From Aldehydirespirator sp965221185 (GTDB lineage: Bacteria; Actinomycetota; Acidimicrobiia; Acidimicrobiales; Aldehydirespiratoraceae): a stretch of 64,000 bases of DNA. How positions within the stretch are numbered: position 1 is the first letter of the stretch; every line of letters starts with the position of its first letter. Of the stretch, positions 53,103 through 62,064 are shown one piece after another. The translations under genes and the position numbers were made by a program. The stretch is taken from positions 3,472,001 through 3,536,000 of the forward strand of contig OZ244866.1 of the NCBI GenBank assembly GCA_965221185.1. Direction: 5' to 3'. The notes beneath the pieces are model-generated. The model saw only the letters and a list, made by a program, of their open reading frames with translations, was not told the DNA's origin and ran no database searches.

Positions 53103-54449
53103 TCAGGGCGAGTCGGCCAGGTAGGACTCCAGCGAGTCGTCCAGCGCGTCGTCCCACTGAGTGTGGTGGATCGGCGCCACGGTGCCCGTCAGCGGCGAGG
53201 TGTGCCCGTGGTCGCGGTAACCGATGATCGACTGCTTCTTGTGCTTCTTCCAGTCATAGAACATCTTGTTGACCAGCGGCGTGTTGAAGTCTGGGTAGTC
53301 GGTCTGGTCCACCAGGTCCTGGGTGTAGGCGCCTTGGAAGTCGATGGCTCCGTAGTCGTCCTCCACCGCGTCCTCCGCGGCCTGGAAATCGCTGATCCAG
53401 CGGGCCTGCTGATCCGCGTCGGGAAGCTCGATGCGTCCGAGGATCACGTCGCGGGCGTACCAGGCCTGAGCGTCGAACATGTTGAACGTGTACCACTGGT
53501 CCTGCATCCCCAGGTACAGGATCCGGTTCTCGGGCTGGAACACCACGCCGCGGTAGAGCATCGAGGTGGCCAGTCGGTTGGCGGTCACCAGGCGCAGCTC
53601 GTCGTCTACGAACGGGAAGTGGTGCAGGTACCCAGTGCAGGAGATGATGGCGTCCACCTCGGCGGTCGAGCCGTCGACGAAGTGCACCGTCCGGCCGTCG
53701 ACATGGGTCAGGATGGGCCTCTCGGTGATCGGATCGGGCCAGTCGAAGCCCATGGGGCCGCTGCGCGACGTGCACACCACCGAGCGGGCTCCGTACTTCC
53801 AGCATTGCGAGGCGATGTCCTCGGCTGAGTAGCTGGATCCGATCACGAGCACGTCACGGTCGGCGAACTGCACCGCGTCGCGGAAGTCGTGGGCGTGTAT
53901 CAGCGTGCCGCCGAAGGTCTCGTAGCCCGGGTAGTGGGGCATGTTGGGCGTGGAGAAGTGCCCGGAGGCTACGACCACGTGGTCGAAGTCCTCGCTGGCG
54001 TCGGCGTCGTTGGCCCGGTCGAGGGCGGTGACCGTGAAGCCGCTGCCGTCAGCGGACCGGCTGATGCGGCGCACCGGGTGGTTGAACCGGATCTGGTCGC
54101 GGAAGCCGCTGCGGCTGGCCCGCCCGAGGATGTAGTCGTAGAGGATCTCGCGGGGTGGGAACGACGCGATCGGCTTGCCGAAGTGCTCCTCGAAGCCGTA
54201 GTCGGCGAACTCCAGGCACTCCTTGGGCCCGTTTGACCACAAGTAGCGGTACATGCTGGCGTGGCAGGGCTCGCCGTGCTCGTCGAGACCGGTGCGCCAG
54301 CTGTAGTTCCAAAGCCCGCCCCAGTCGTCCTGCTTCTCGTAGCAGACGACTTCGGGCGCCGATGGGCCGCCCGCCTCCGAATCGCTGGCGAAGGCGTGCA
54401 ACTGCGACAGCCCGCACGGCCCGGCACCGATGACAGCCACTCGTGTCAT
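53103..54449 (-). CDS. tmm: Trimethylamine monooxygenase
   Basis: A 448-residue flavin-containing monooxygenase oxidising trimethylamine to TMAO with NADPH, FAD and O2. GAGPCGLSQLHAF is the FAD motif, GSSYSAEDIASQCWKYG the NADPH motif, and HAHDFRDAV fits the FMO fingerprint. The blocks CYEKQDDWGGLWNYSW, MYRYLWSNGPKECLEFADY, LGMQDQWYTFNMFDAQAW and YDWKKHKKQSIIGYRD are those I associate specifically with bacterial Tmm rather than general FMOs. It has its own promoter inside the end of sgaA. Tdm lies 4.5 kb away. Confidence 0.9.
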   Translation of the reverse strand: MTRVAVIGAGPCGLSQLHAFASDSEAGGPSAPEVVCYEKQDDWGGLWNYSWRTGLDEHGEPCHASMYRYLWSNGPKECLEFADYGFEEHFGKPIASFPPREILYDYILGRASRSGFRDQIRFNHPVRRISRSADGSGFTVTALDRANDADASEDFDHVVVASGHFSTPNMPHYPGYETFGGTLIHAHDFRDAVQFADRDVLVIGSSYSAEDIASQCWKYGARSVVCTSRSGPMGFDWPDPITERPILTHVDGRTVHFVDGSTAEVDAIISCTGYLHHFPFVDDELRLVTANRLATSMLYRGVVFQPENRILYLGMQDQWYTFNMFDAQAWYARDVILGRIELPDADQQARWISDFQAAEDAVEDDYGAIDFQGAYTQDLVDQTDYPDFNTPLVNKMFYDWKKHKKQSIIGYRDHGHTSPLTGTVAPIHHTQWDDALDDSLESYLADSP

Positions 54450-54488
54450 GACCGAATCCCCCCTGTGGTTAGGTGTTCGTATATCGAC

Positions 54489-54516
54489 AGTAAAACTTGG
54501 CTCCGCCTCATGTCAA
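54489..54516 (-). promoter_or_regulatory. Candidate tmm promoter
   Basis: On the minus strand TTGACA (54516-54511) is followed after 16 bases by TTTACT (54494-54489), about 40 bp before the tmm ATG. The -35 overlaps the last codons of sgaA. The region before the ATG is AT-rich for this genome, and a GGGGGGA ribosome site precedes the start. Confidence 0.5.
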
Positions 54517-55632
54517 CGCGCGGGCCGAAACTAGCCGGTCGTTGAGCACTTCGTCGAGAGCGGCCAGGACTAGCGTCACGTTGCGGGGGCGGGCCGTGTG
54601 GCCCATGCAGCCGATGCGCCAGCACTTGCCGGCCATGGCGCCCAGTCCGCCGCCGATCTCGATGCCGTAGTGGTCGAGCAGCTTCCGCCGGATGTCAGCC
54701 TCGCCAGTGCCCGCTGGGAGCCGGGACTCGGGCACTCGCACAGAAGTGAGCTGGGGAAGGCGGGCACAGGCCGGGGCCACGAGTTCGAAGCCCCGGATCT
54801 CAAGCCCGGCTTGGAGAATGTCCCCGCACCGCTGGTGCCGGGCGTGCGCCACCTCGAGGCCTTCGTCGAGCACTACGCCGAGCCCGGCATGAAGAGAGTA
54901 GATCATCGAGATCGGAGCGGTGTGATGGTAGGCCCTCTTGCTTCCCCCGTTGACGTAGTCGGCGATCATCCCCATGTCGAAGTACCACGACTGGGGCCGG
55001 CAGCGCATCCGTTCGACGGCCCGGGGTGAGACGCTGACGGGCGCCAGGCCCGGCGGCACACCGAGGCACTTCTGGGTTCCGCTGTAGGCGATGTCCACAC
55101 CCCAGTCGTCGAGGCGCACGTCGATGCCGCCGAGCGACGTGACGCAGTCCGCGAGCAGGAGGGCGTCGCCCTTGGCTGCGCCCAACTCGGCCAGGTCGTT
55201 GCGCACTCCGGTGGAGGTCTCCGCGTGGACCACCGCGATCACGGCCGGGTCGGGGTGGGCGTCCAGGATGCGCTGCGGGTCGAGCGGCGATCCCCACTCG
55301 GCGTCCACTCGCACCACCCGCGCACCACACCGGGCCGCAACGTCGCACATGCGCTCGCCGAACACGCCGTTGACTCCCACGACGACGGTGTCGCCCTCGG
55401 AGACCACATTCACGAACGCCGCCTCCATGCCGGCCGAGCCCGTTCCCGAGACGGGGAACGTGAGGGCGTTGGCGGTGCGGAAGACCGATCGCAGACGGTC
55501 GCAGGTCTCGTCGAGCAGGTCGAGGAAGTCGCCATCTAGGTGGCCCAGCACCGGCCGGGTGAATGCCTCGATGGCCTCGGGGTAGGGGTTGGACGGGCCG
55601 GGGCCCATGAGGACTCGCTCGTTGTGTTGCAT
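54508..55632 (-). CDS. sgaA: Serine-glyoxylate aminotransferase
   Basis: A 374-residue class V PLP aminotransferase of the serine-glyoxylate/alanine-glyoxylate type. Start MQHNERVLMGPGPSNPYPE; the PLP lysine is in YSGTQKCLGVPPGLAPV. Length and motifs fit SgaA, which converts glyoxylate plus serine to glycine plus hydroxypyruvate in the serine cycle. Context supports that role: it is divergent from mcl-mtkA-mtkB. Alanine or aspartate as amino donor cannot be excluded. Confidence 0.85.
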   Translation of the reverse strand: MQHNERVLMGPGPSNPYPEAIEAFTRPVLGHLDGDFLDLLDETCDRLRSVFRTANALTFPVSGTGSAGMEAAFVNVVSEGDTVVVGVNGVFGERMCDVAARCGARVVRVDAEWGSPLDPQRILDAHPDPAVIAVVHAETSTGVRNDLAELGAAKGDALLLADCVTSLGGIDVRLDDWGVDIAYSGTQKCLGVPPGLAPVSVSPRAVERMRCRPQSWYFDMGMIADYVNGGSKRAYHHTAPISMIYSLHAGLGVVLDEGLEVAHARHQRCGDILQAGLEIRGFELVAPACARLPQLTSVRVPESRLPAGTGEADIRRKLLDHYGIEIGGGLGAMAGKCWRIGCMGHTARPRNVTLVLAALDEVLNDRLVSARALT

Positions 55633-55653
55633 CCTGCGCTGGACCGCCCATCT

Positions 55654-55695
55654 GATTAGTGGTATCGTCCGCCAGATTAGTGATATGGTCCACCA
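55654..55695. promoter_or_regulatory. Tandem 21-bp repeat in sgaA-mcl divergent region, candidate operator
   Basis: Two adjacent 21-bp units start GATTAGTGGTATCGTC and GATTAGTGATATGGTC, and end CCGCCA and CACCA. They sit in the 101 bp between the divergent sgaA and mcl starts, ideally placed to control both. TGGTCCACCA has the TGGT/ACCA half-sites common for GntR-type repressors. A related GTGGTATGGTC lies upstream of gmaS. The regulator is not identified. Confidence 0.6.
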
Positions 55696-55733
55696 AGTTG
55701 CAAGTAGGTCGCTGCAGTGGAGGTCGCACCCCG

Positions 55734-56672
55734 ATGAGCCACCATCAAATTGCGGAGGCGCGGAGCCGGCTGCACCGCAGTGAGCTGGCCGTGCCCGGAT
55801 CACGGCCCGAGCTGTTCGAGAAAGCGGCAGCCAGCCGAGCCGACTATGTGTTCCTGGACCTCGAGGACGCGGTGGCGCCCGACGACAAGGAAGCCGCGCG
55901 CCGCAACGTCATCGAGGCTCTCGGCGACATCGATTGGCGGGGGGCCCGCAAGACGGTGTCGGTGCGGATCAACGGGCTTGACACCCACTACATGTACCGC
56001 GACCTGATCGACGTGGTCGAGCAGGCCGGGGCGCACCTCGACACGATCCTCATTCCCAAGGTGGGCGTGCCCGGGGACGTCTACACGGTGGACGCCCTCC
56101 TCACACAACTCGAGCAGGCAATGGGCTTGAGCCACCGGATCGGGGTGGAGGCTCTAGTGGAGACCGCCTTGGGCATGGCCAATGTAGAGGTGGTGGCGGC
56201 CTCGAGCCCGCGGCTGGAGGCGCTGCACTTCGGGGTGGCCGACTACGCAGCGTCGTGCCGGGCCCGGACGATCACCATCGGGGGGCTCAACCCCGATTAT
56301 CCGGGCGATCAATGGCACTCGGCGCTGTCCCGCATGCTGGTGGCGTGCCGGGCCAACGGGCTGCGGGCCATCGATGGGCCGTTCGGGGACTTCGGTGATC
56401 CCGAGGGGTTCATCGCCGGGGCCCGCCGGGCCGCAGCCCTCGGCTACGACGGCAAGTGGGCCATCCACCCCGCACAGATCGATCTGGCCAACGAGGTGTT
56501 CACACCGCCGGAGTCCGAGGTGGACCAGGCCCGCCGGGTATTGCGGGCGCTGGAGGAGGCGGCCGCGGCCGGGCGGGGTGCGGCCCAACTCGACGGGCGC
56601 ATGATCGACGCGGCGTCGGCGCGCATGGCTCGAAACGTCGTCGAGACGGCCAACGCCATCGCGGCGGGCTGA
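55734..56672 (+). CDS. mcl: Malyl-CoA lyase (HpcH/HpaI-CitE family)
   Basis: A 312-residue TIM-barrel lyase splitting malyl-CoA to glyoxylate and acetyl-CoA. Visible are SELAVPGSRPELFEKAA, YVFLDLEDAVAPDDKEAAR (Mg and CoA site), VRINGLDTHYMYRDL, ALVETALGMANVE and GKWAIHPAQIDLANEVF. GGAGGT lies nine bases before the ATG. The assignment as Mcl rather than citrate lyase beta or a beta-methylmalyl-CoA lyase rests on the following mtkAB genes. Confidence 0.87.
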   Translation: MSHHQIAEARSRLHRSELAVPGSRPELFEKAAASRADYVFLDLEDAVAPDDKEAARRNVIEALGDIDWRGARKTVSVRINGLDTHYMYRDLIDVVEQAGAHLDTILIPKVGVPGDVYTVDALLTQLEQAMGLSHRIGVEALVETALGMANVEVVAASSPRLEALHFGVADYAASCRARTITIGGLNPDYPGDQWHSALSRMLVACRANGLRAIDGPFGDFGDPEGFIAGARRAAALGYDGKWAIHPAQIDLANEVFTPPESEVDQARRVLRALEEAAAAGRGAAQLDGRMIDAASARMARNVVETANAIAAG

Positions 56673-56767
56673 GGGCGGCGAAAGGACACTGCTGGGGGAT
56701 CAGCAGGAAGAAATTGCAACCGGACCGCACGGACGGTTCCGGGGCGAGGACGCAGGGAGGGGCGTTC

Positions 56768-57943
56768 ATGGAGATCCACGAGTACCAGGCCAAGGCGATA
56801 CTCGCCGACTATGGCGTGGCCATACCCGAAGGCGGGTTGGCCTACAGCCCCGAGCAGGCCACCTACCGAGCCTCCGAGATCGGCGGCGAGCGATGGGTGG
56901 TGAAGGCCCAGGTCCACTGCGGCGCGCGGGGCCAGGCTGGCGGAATCAAGATCTGTAGCCACGAGCGCGAGATCTGGGAGGCGTCCGACGAGTTGCTGGG
57001 CAAGCGATTGGTGACACCCCAGACCGGCGAGCAGGGGAAGGGCGTGTACCGGCTCTACGTGGAGGCCGCCGTCTCCAGCGAACGCGAGCTCTACCTCGGG
57101 TTCGTGCTCGACCGCTCCGCGGAGCGGGTGATGGTCGTGGCCTCGGCGGCAGGCGGGATGGACATCGAAGAGATTGCGGCGAGCGATCCCTCCTCGATCG
57201 TGCGGGTGAACGTGGAGCCGGCCGTCGGGCTTCAAGCGTTCGAGGCCCGAGAGGTCGCCTTCGCGGTGGGTCTCGACGCCAGCTTGGTCCCCCAGGCGGT
57301 GCAGCTGATGACGGCCTGCTACCGGGCCTTCCTCGATCTCGACGTCACGATGTTGGAGATCAATCCGCTTGCGGTCACCGCCGGCGGCCGCCTGGTGGCG
57401 CTGGACGCCAAGATGATCTTCGACGACAGCGCTCTGTTCCGCCATCAGGACGTGTCGGAGCTGCGGGACAAGTCCCAGGAGGACCCACGCGAGCGGACTG
57501 CCACCGACCGCGGGCTCAGCTACGTGGGGCTAGACGGCAATATCGGCTGCATCATCAACGGCGCCGGCCTGGCCATGGCCACCATGGACATGATCAAACA
57601 CGCTGGTGGCGAGCCGGCCAACTTCCTCGACATCGGCGGTGGGGCCTCCCCCGAGCGCGTGCTCAAGGCGTTCCGGCTGGTGCTGTCCGACACCAACGTC
57701 GAAGCCGTGCTGGTGAACATCTTCGCGGGCATCAACCGCTGCGACTGGGTGGCCACCGGCGTGGTCCAGGCCCTGCAGCAGCTCGATCCGAAGGTGCCGG
57801 TGGTGGTCAGGCTGTCGGGCACCAACGTCGAGGAGGGTCGGCGCATCCTGGCCGAGGCCGATGTGGCCGTGGTCACCGCCGATTCCCTGGCCGAGGCGGG
57901 CACGAGGGCGGTTGAGTCCCTGACTGCGAGTGCAGCCCGATGA
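56768..57943 (+). CDS. mtkA: Malate thiokinase (malate-CoA ligase) beta subunit
   Basis: A 391-residue ATP-grasp protein of the SucC family: MEIHEYQAKAILADYGV at the N-terminus, VVKAQVHCGARGQAGGI (nucleotide site), MLEINPLAVT, and the CoA-ligase domain with NFLDIGGGASPERV and NIFAGINRCDWVA. SucC and MtkA cannot be separated by motif alone, but adjacency to mcl, with sgaA across the divergent promoter, is the known serine-cycle arrangement. AGGGAGGGG precedes the ATG. Confidence 0.86.
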   Translation: MEIHEYQAKAILADYGVAIPEGGLAYSPEQATYRASEIGGERWVVKAQVHCGARGQAGGIKICSHEREIWEASDELLGKRLVTPQTGEQGKGVYRLYVEAAVSSERELYLGFVLDRSAERVMVVASAAGGMDIEEIAASDPSSIVRVNVEPAVGLQAFEAREVAFAVGLDASLVPQAVQLMTACYRAFLDLDVTMLEINPLAVTAGGRLVALDAKMIFDDSALFRHQDVSELRDKSQEDPRERTATDRGLSYVGLDGNIGCIINGAGLAMATMDMIKHAGGEPANFLDIGGGASPERVLKAFRLVLSDTNVEAVLVNIFAGINRCDWVATGVVQALQQLDPKVPVVVRLSGTNVEEGRRILAEADVAVVTADSLAEAGTRAVESLTASAAR

Positions 57944-58000
57944 GCCCCGACCGCGCCGCGGCCAACCGGCGACCTCACCCCTCGAAAGGAGCGCTGCCCG

Positions 58001-58885
58001 ATGAGCATCATCCTCGATGAGACCACGCCGGTGCTGGTGCAGGGCATCACCGGCCGCATAGCCACCTTCCACACCACCGAGATGCTGGAGTACGGCACCA
58101 ACGTGGTGGGAGGCGTCACACCGGGTCGGGGCGGCATCACCCACTGCGGCGTCGAGGTGTTCGACACCATGAAGCAGGCCGTGGCCGCCACCGAGGCCAC
58201 CGCCAGCATCGTGTTCGTGCCGCCGCCGTTCGCGGCCGATGCCATCATGGAGGCGGCCGACGCCGGGATCGAGTACTGCGTGTGCATCACCGAGGGCATC
58301 CCGGTCCAGGACATGATCAAGGTGAAGCGCTACCAGCGGCGCTACCAGCACGCCAGCCGGATGTGCCTGATCGGCCCTAACTGCGCCGGCGTGATCAGCC
58401 CGGGCCGGGCCATGATGGGAATCATGCCTCCGCACATCTACGAGCGGGGCCCGGTCGGCATCGTCAGCCGGTCGGGAACGCTCGGGTACGAGGCGGCGTC
58501 GCAGCTCAAGGCGGTCGGAATCGGGGTCAGCACCAGCGTCGGGATCGGTGGAGACCCGATCAACGGCAGCTCGTTCCTCGACCACCTCAAGCGCTTCGAA
58601 GCCGACGGCGAGACCGAGTCGATCGTGATGATCGGCGAGATCGGCGGGCTGCAGGAGGCGCAGGCGGCCCAGTACGCCCGCGACCACATGCACAAGCCGG
58701 TGGTGGGCTACATCGCCGGGCTCACCGCGCCCAAGGGTCGCACCATGGGCCACGCTGGCGCCATCGTCTCCACCGTTGGGGAGTCGGCCGCCGAGAAGGT
58801 TCAGCTCATGCGGGAGTGCGGCGTGACGATCGTGAAGCTGCCGTCCAACTTCGGCAGCACCGTGCCCAAGGTTCTTCGGCGCTGA
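58001..58885 (+). CDS. mtkB: Malate thiokinase (malate-CoA ligase) alpha subunit
   Basis: A 294-residue SucD-family subunit: VLVQGITGRIATFHTTEML (CoA-binding Rossmann region), CLIGPNCAGVISPG, and the phosphorylated histidine in GHAGAIVSTVGES. AAAGGAG precedes the ATG at 58001. It follows mtkA after 57 bp. Together they make malyl-CoA from malate, ATP and CoA for Mcl. Confidence 0.87.
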   Translation: MSIILDETTPVLVQGITGRIATFHTTEMLEYGTNVVGGVTPGRGGITHCGVEVFDTMKQAVAATEATASIVFVPPPFAADAIMEAADAGIEYCVCITEGIPVQDMIKVKRYQRRYQHASRMCLIGPNCAGVISPGRAMMGIMPPHIYERGPVGIVSRSGTLGYEAASQLKAVGIGVSTSVGIGGDPINGSSFLDHLKRFEADGETESIVMIGEIGGLQEAQAAQYARDHMHKPVVGYIAGLTAPKGRTMGHAGAIVSTVGESAAEKVQLMRECGVTIVKLPSNFGSTVPKVLRR

Positions 58886-58933
58886 CTCAGTGCATGCGCG
58901 GCTGGGTGGTGGCGTTTCGCGTTGCCGCTGCGG

Positions 58934-61327
58934 TCAGGAGAGGCCGCGGACCCGGGTCTTGTCCGGGTCGTAGAACGCGTAGCGCACCACCTCGGCCGCT
59001 AGGCGCTTCTCGTGGCCGTCGAGCTTTCCCACTTCAACGGCCGTGCCGATCTCGGCGTACTCCACCGCCATACGGCACAGGGCGATGTTCTTGCGCAGGA
59101 TGGGGGAGATGGTGGCGCTGGTGATCACCCCCACCTGGTTGCGCCCGGCGTACACGCCGTCACCGTGGGCTGCCGGCTCGCCTCCGACCAGTTCCAGCCC
59201 GACCAGTCGGCGCTGCGGGTTGTCGCGGCGCTTGATGAGGGCGTCGCGGCCGATGAAGTCGTCGGTCTTGGTCTTGAGCGGCACCGTGAAGCCGATACCG
59301 GCCTCGTAGGGGTCGGTCTGGTCGCAGAACTCGTGGTCGGCGAAGATCAGCCCGGCCTCGATGCGCAGCATGTCGAGCGCGGCCAGGCCCATCGGCACCA
59401 GGCCACTGGAGGCGCCGGCCTCGAAGACCGCGTCCCACACCGCCGGCGCGTCGGAAGGATGGCAGAACACTTCGTAGCCGAGCTCGCCCGTGTAGCCCGT
59501 GCGGGACACCAGCAGCGGAATGCCGTCGTGGTCGCCGACGCGGGCGATGGAGAACCGGAACCAACCCAGTTCCTCCACGGTCGGCTGGTCGGGTCGGGTC
59601 CACACGACCTGCTCGAGGATGCTGCGGCTGTTGGGCCCCTGCACCTGCAGATTGTGGAGCTGCTCGGTGGAGCTTCGAACCCAGACTTGCAGCCCGAGCC
59701 GCTTCGCCTGCTCCCGCAGCCATACGCCGCTGTAGCCGAGCTGCCCACCGATCCAGCGGAAGTTCTCACGCCCGAGCCGGAACACGGTGCCGTCGTCGAT
59801 CATGCCGCCGGTGGGGTGGCACATGGCGGTGTACACCACCTGGCCGTCGGCGAGCTTGCGGACGTTGCGGGTGACGCAGGTCTGCATCAGCAGCTCGGCG
59901 TCGGGGCCGGTGACCTCGTACTTGCGCAGCGGCGATAGATCTATGGCCGCCGCGGCCTGCCGGCAGGCCCAGTACTCCTCGATGGGGCCGTGGGCTGTGT
60001 AGGAATCCGCCAGCCAGTAGCCGCAGTACTCGCTGAAGCTCCGGGTCAACCCGGACGTGCGGGGATGGAACCCGGTCTCCTTGGTGAGCTGTGCCTCGGA
60101 GTCTGCCGTCATGCGGATCGCCGTCGCTTTCTTGAACCGGTTGGCGGCCGGATAGACGCGCACCGCGATGTCGGTGGGGTTCCAGCCGTTGGCCGCGTCG
60201 ATGTCATCGGGGCATCCGGTGGTGACACAGACCAGATCCTCCAGTGCCCGCAGGAGCACGTAGTCGCCGGGACGTGACCACGGCTCGTCGAGGTAGATCT
60301 GATTGCAGTCGCTGACCCGGGTGTTGTAGAAGAAGTTGATGGCCTGCCAGCCCCGCCGGCGGGCCACGCCGTACGGGTCGAGCGCATCGTTGATGTTGTC
60401 GGTGCAGTTGACGTGGCCGGGATAGCCCATCTCCTCGTAGTAGCGGGCGTTGCAGGCGGTGTTGAACGTGTCGTGGCGGCCCACGGTGTCCTGGATCACC
60501 TCGACGAGGGGCTGCATCTTGGCGTTGAAGAACTTCGAGTACAGGCCCGGCGCCGGACAGCTCGCGCCCATAAGGGTGCGGGTGATGGTGGCATCGAGGC
60601 TGAGCTCGTCGCCGGCCTCGAGGTCGGCCACCGCGAAGCACTGGAAGTCCGAGCACTGCCGTCCCTCCACGTCGACCACCTGGAACCAGTCGCCCTTGGC
60701 CACCTGGTAAGCCGCCGCGGTACGGCGTGGCACGATGAAGTCCTGGCTGGGATCGATCAGCGGTGCCGGAAGCAGCGGCTCGGCTTCAGTGGCTGGCTCG
60801 CGGCGGTGCACGTAGGCGATGAGGTCGGTGGGGGGTTTGCCGCCGTGGGACGACATGGGCTCACCGGGAGCGGCGACCACGCAGGCGACATCGGCATGGG
60901 CGACCGCCCGGGCCCGTGTGCCCGCAGGTGTGTCGCCGTCCAGGAGTCTTAGCGGCGTCGCGGCTCGAACCGCGGCCAGGTCGATGCCGACGCGATCCAG
61001 TCCGGCCCGTACCCTGCGGGCGTCCTGGAGATCGGCGGAGAGGATGCCCACCGCGGCCGGTTCCCCGCCGGAGGCGGCCCGATTGCCGTTGCCGCTGTTC
61101 GCAGCTTTGACGAGATCGAGCAGGCCGGGGTCGGACCTCCCGCCCGTGCCGAAGGCGATCAGCTCGCAGCACTGGCGGCCCTCGGGGTCGACGATCTCCA
61201 GTTCATCTCCGGCGTCGAGCGACAGCACGGTGGCTCCGCCGCCGGTAATCCGGTAGCGCTCCACCCCCGGGCCGAGCATCATCAGACCCGGCACAAGGAC
61301 TTTGGGCTGGTCTGGGGCCACCGTCAT
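58934..61327 (-). CDS. tdm: Trimethylamine N-oxide demethylase (DUF1989 + GcvT/THF domain)
   Basis: A 797-residue enzyme converting TMAO to dimethylamine plus a C1 unit. Residues 1-190 and 195-400 are two DUF1989-like halves with parallel segments EIVDPEGRQCCELIAF and QVVDVEGRQCSDFQCF; Cys292, Cys308, Cys341 and Cys372 are plausible metal ligands. From about 420 a GcvT-type tetrahydrofolate domain follows (SPLRKYEVTGPDAELL, ARLGM-type aminomethyltransferase features, TGYTGELGYEVFC, LRIEAGLIFADHEF). This two-part layout is the mark of Tdm. GGAGG precedes the ATG. The folate domain may pass formaldehyde to methylene-THF, the entry to the serine cycle. Confidence 0.88.
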   Translation of the reverse strand: MTVAPDQPKVLVPGLMMLGPGVERYRITGGGATVLSLDAGDELEIVDPEGRQCCELIAFGTGGRSDPGLLDLVKAANSGNGNRAASGGEPAAVGILSADLQDARRVRAGLDRVGIDLAAVRAATPLRLLDGDTPAGTRARAVAHADVACVVAAPGEPMSSHGGKPPTDLIAYVHRREPATEAEPLLPAPLIDPSQDFIVPRRTAAAYQVAKGDWFQVVDVEGRQCSDFQCFAVADLEAGDELSLDATITRTLMGASCPAPGLYSKFFNAKMQPLVEVIQDTVGRHDTFNTACNARYYEEMGYPGHVNCTDNINDALDPYGVARRRGWQAINFFYNTRVSDCNQIYLDEPWSRPGDYVLLRALEDLVCVTTGCPDDIDAANGWNPTDIAVRVYPAANRFKKATAIRMTADSEAQLTKETGFHPRTSGLTRSFSEYCGYWLADSYTAHGPIEEYWACRQAAAAIDLSPLRKYEVTGPDAELLMQTCVTRNVRKLADGQVVYTAMCHPTGGMIDDGTVFRLGRENFRWIGGQLGYSGVWLREQAKRLGLQVWVRSSTEQLHNLQVQGPNSRSILEQVVWTRPDQPTVEELGWFRFSIARVGDHDGIPLLVSRTGYTGELGYEVFCHPSDAPAVWDAVFEAGASSGLVPMGLAALDMLRIEAGLIFADHEFCDQTDPYEAGIGFTVPLKTKTDDFIGRDALIKRRDNPQRRLVGLELVGGEPAAHGDGVYAGRNQVGVITSATISPILRKNIALCRMAVEYAEIGTAVEVGKLDGHEKRLAAEVVRYAFYDPDKTRVRGLS

Positions 61328-61398
61328 GGTCGCCTCCTGTGAGGTTGGGTGCTAGTCCGGCCAGTCTTGCGGCGCGGCAATGCGGGTGCAAACAAAGT

Positions 61399-61818
61399 TC
61401 AGCGCCGTCGTCTGCCCAGGGGTCCTGACAGTCCTCGCCCACCGGGCTTGCTGTCGCCGCTGTCGTTGCCCGATGCGGAGACACTCGCGAACATCTCCCA
61501 GATCAGCAGGACGACGGCAACGAGGGAGGCCGCGGCTGCGATCCAGAGCCCTGAAGCCGGATCGGCCTCGTCATTGAGTAACTCCCGGATCGCGATAGCG
61601 CCCGCGAAGCCGACGCCGATCCAAGCCGGTCGCCAGCTTAGCTGTATCAGACCAATGGTGATCAGGCACACAACGAAAACGATCTGGCCCTCGTTGACAC
61701 TGGTGCCCTGCACCGACTCCGTTCCGTTAGTTCCGACAGTCGTCTGCCACGGCAGGAAGATCCCCGCGGCAGCAATGGCAGCAAACGCCTGGGCGATCCG
61801 CCTGCGAGTCACAATCAT
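61399..61818 (-). CDS. Small membrane protein, 139 residues, unknown function
   Basis: About four hydrophobic helices (AQAFAAIAAAGIFLPW, VFVVCLITIGLIQLSW, GVGFAGAIAIREL, LWIAAAASLVAVVLLIW) and a basic, Gly/Ser-rich C-terminal tail. No family recognised. It precedes tdm by 71 bp in the same direction and lies after the strong hairpin that ends the amt operon. Confidence 0.65.
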   Translation of the reverse strand: MIVTRRRIAQAFAAIAAAGIFLPWQTTVGTNGTESVQGTSVNEGQIVFVVCLITIGLIQLSWRPAWIGVGFAGAIAIRELLNDEADPASGLWIAAAASLVAVVLLIWEMFASVSASGNDSGDSKPGGRGLSGPLGRRRR

Positions 61819-61870
61819 GTCACGACGCTACCGCAGGGGACTCTCGCTCACTAGGTCCTCCGCACGCGAA

Positions 61871-61906
61871 CTGTCGCCGCGCCGCTGGTCGGCGGCGCGG
61901 CGACAG
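61871..61906 (-). terminator. Strong hairpin terminator after amt-small protein operon
   Basis: A perfect 15-bp stem (CTGTCGCCGCGCCGC and its complement) with a 6-base loop, 25 bp past the last stop codon of the operon. There is no T-run, which is common for terminators in high-GC bacteria. It is the strongest hairpin I found in the window. Confidence 0.8.
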
Positions 61907-61931
61907 CCGCTTTGAATGGGTGAGTCAGGCG

Positions 61932-62063
61932 CTAGCCGCCGACGACCTGGATGCAGATGATGACGAAGATGATGCAGGCGATGGTGAAGATCACCACGCC
62001 CATCTCCACGGCCTTGTCGTGGCCCTGCTTGCCTTGGAACTCGATTTGCTTGCGACGAGCCAT
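61932..62063 (-). CDS. Tiny single-helix membrane protein, 43 residues
   Basis: Starts MARRKQIEFQGKQGHDK, a basic amphipathic segment, followed by one helix VVIFTIACIIFVIICIQVV. GGAGG lies six bases before the ATG, inside the end of the previous gene. It is the last of three small membrane proteins following amt. Likely an accessory subunit or regulator of the transporter or of a membrane complex; no family assigned. Confidence 0.72.
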   Translation of the reverse strand: MARRKQIEFQGKQGHDKAVEMGVVIFTIACIIFVIICIQVVGG

Positions 62064-62064
62064 T

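Noticed and set aside
53103..54449. Generic FMO or Baeyer-Villiger monooxygenase
   Set aside because: Several long blocks match those I associate with bacterial Tmm, and tdm lies nearby; a general FMO would not be expected to share them.
58886..58933. Bidirectional terminator between mtkB and tdm
   Set aside because: No stable inverted repeat found in the 48-bp gap.
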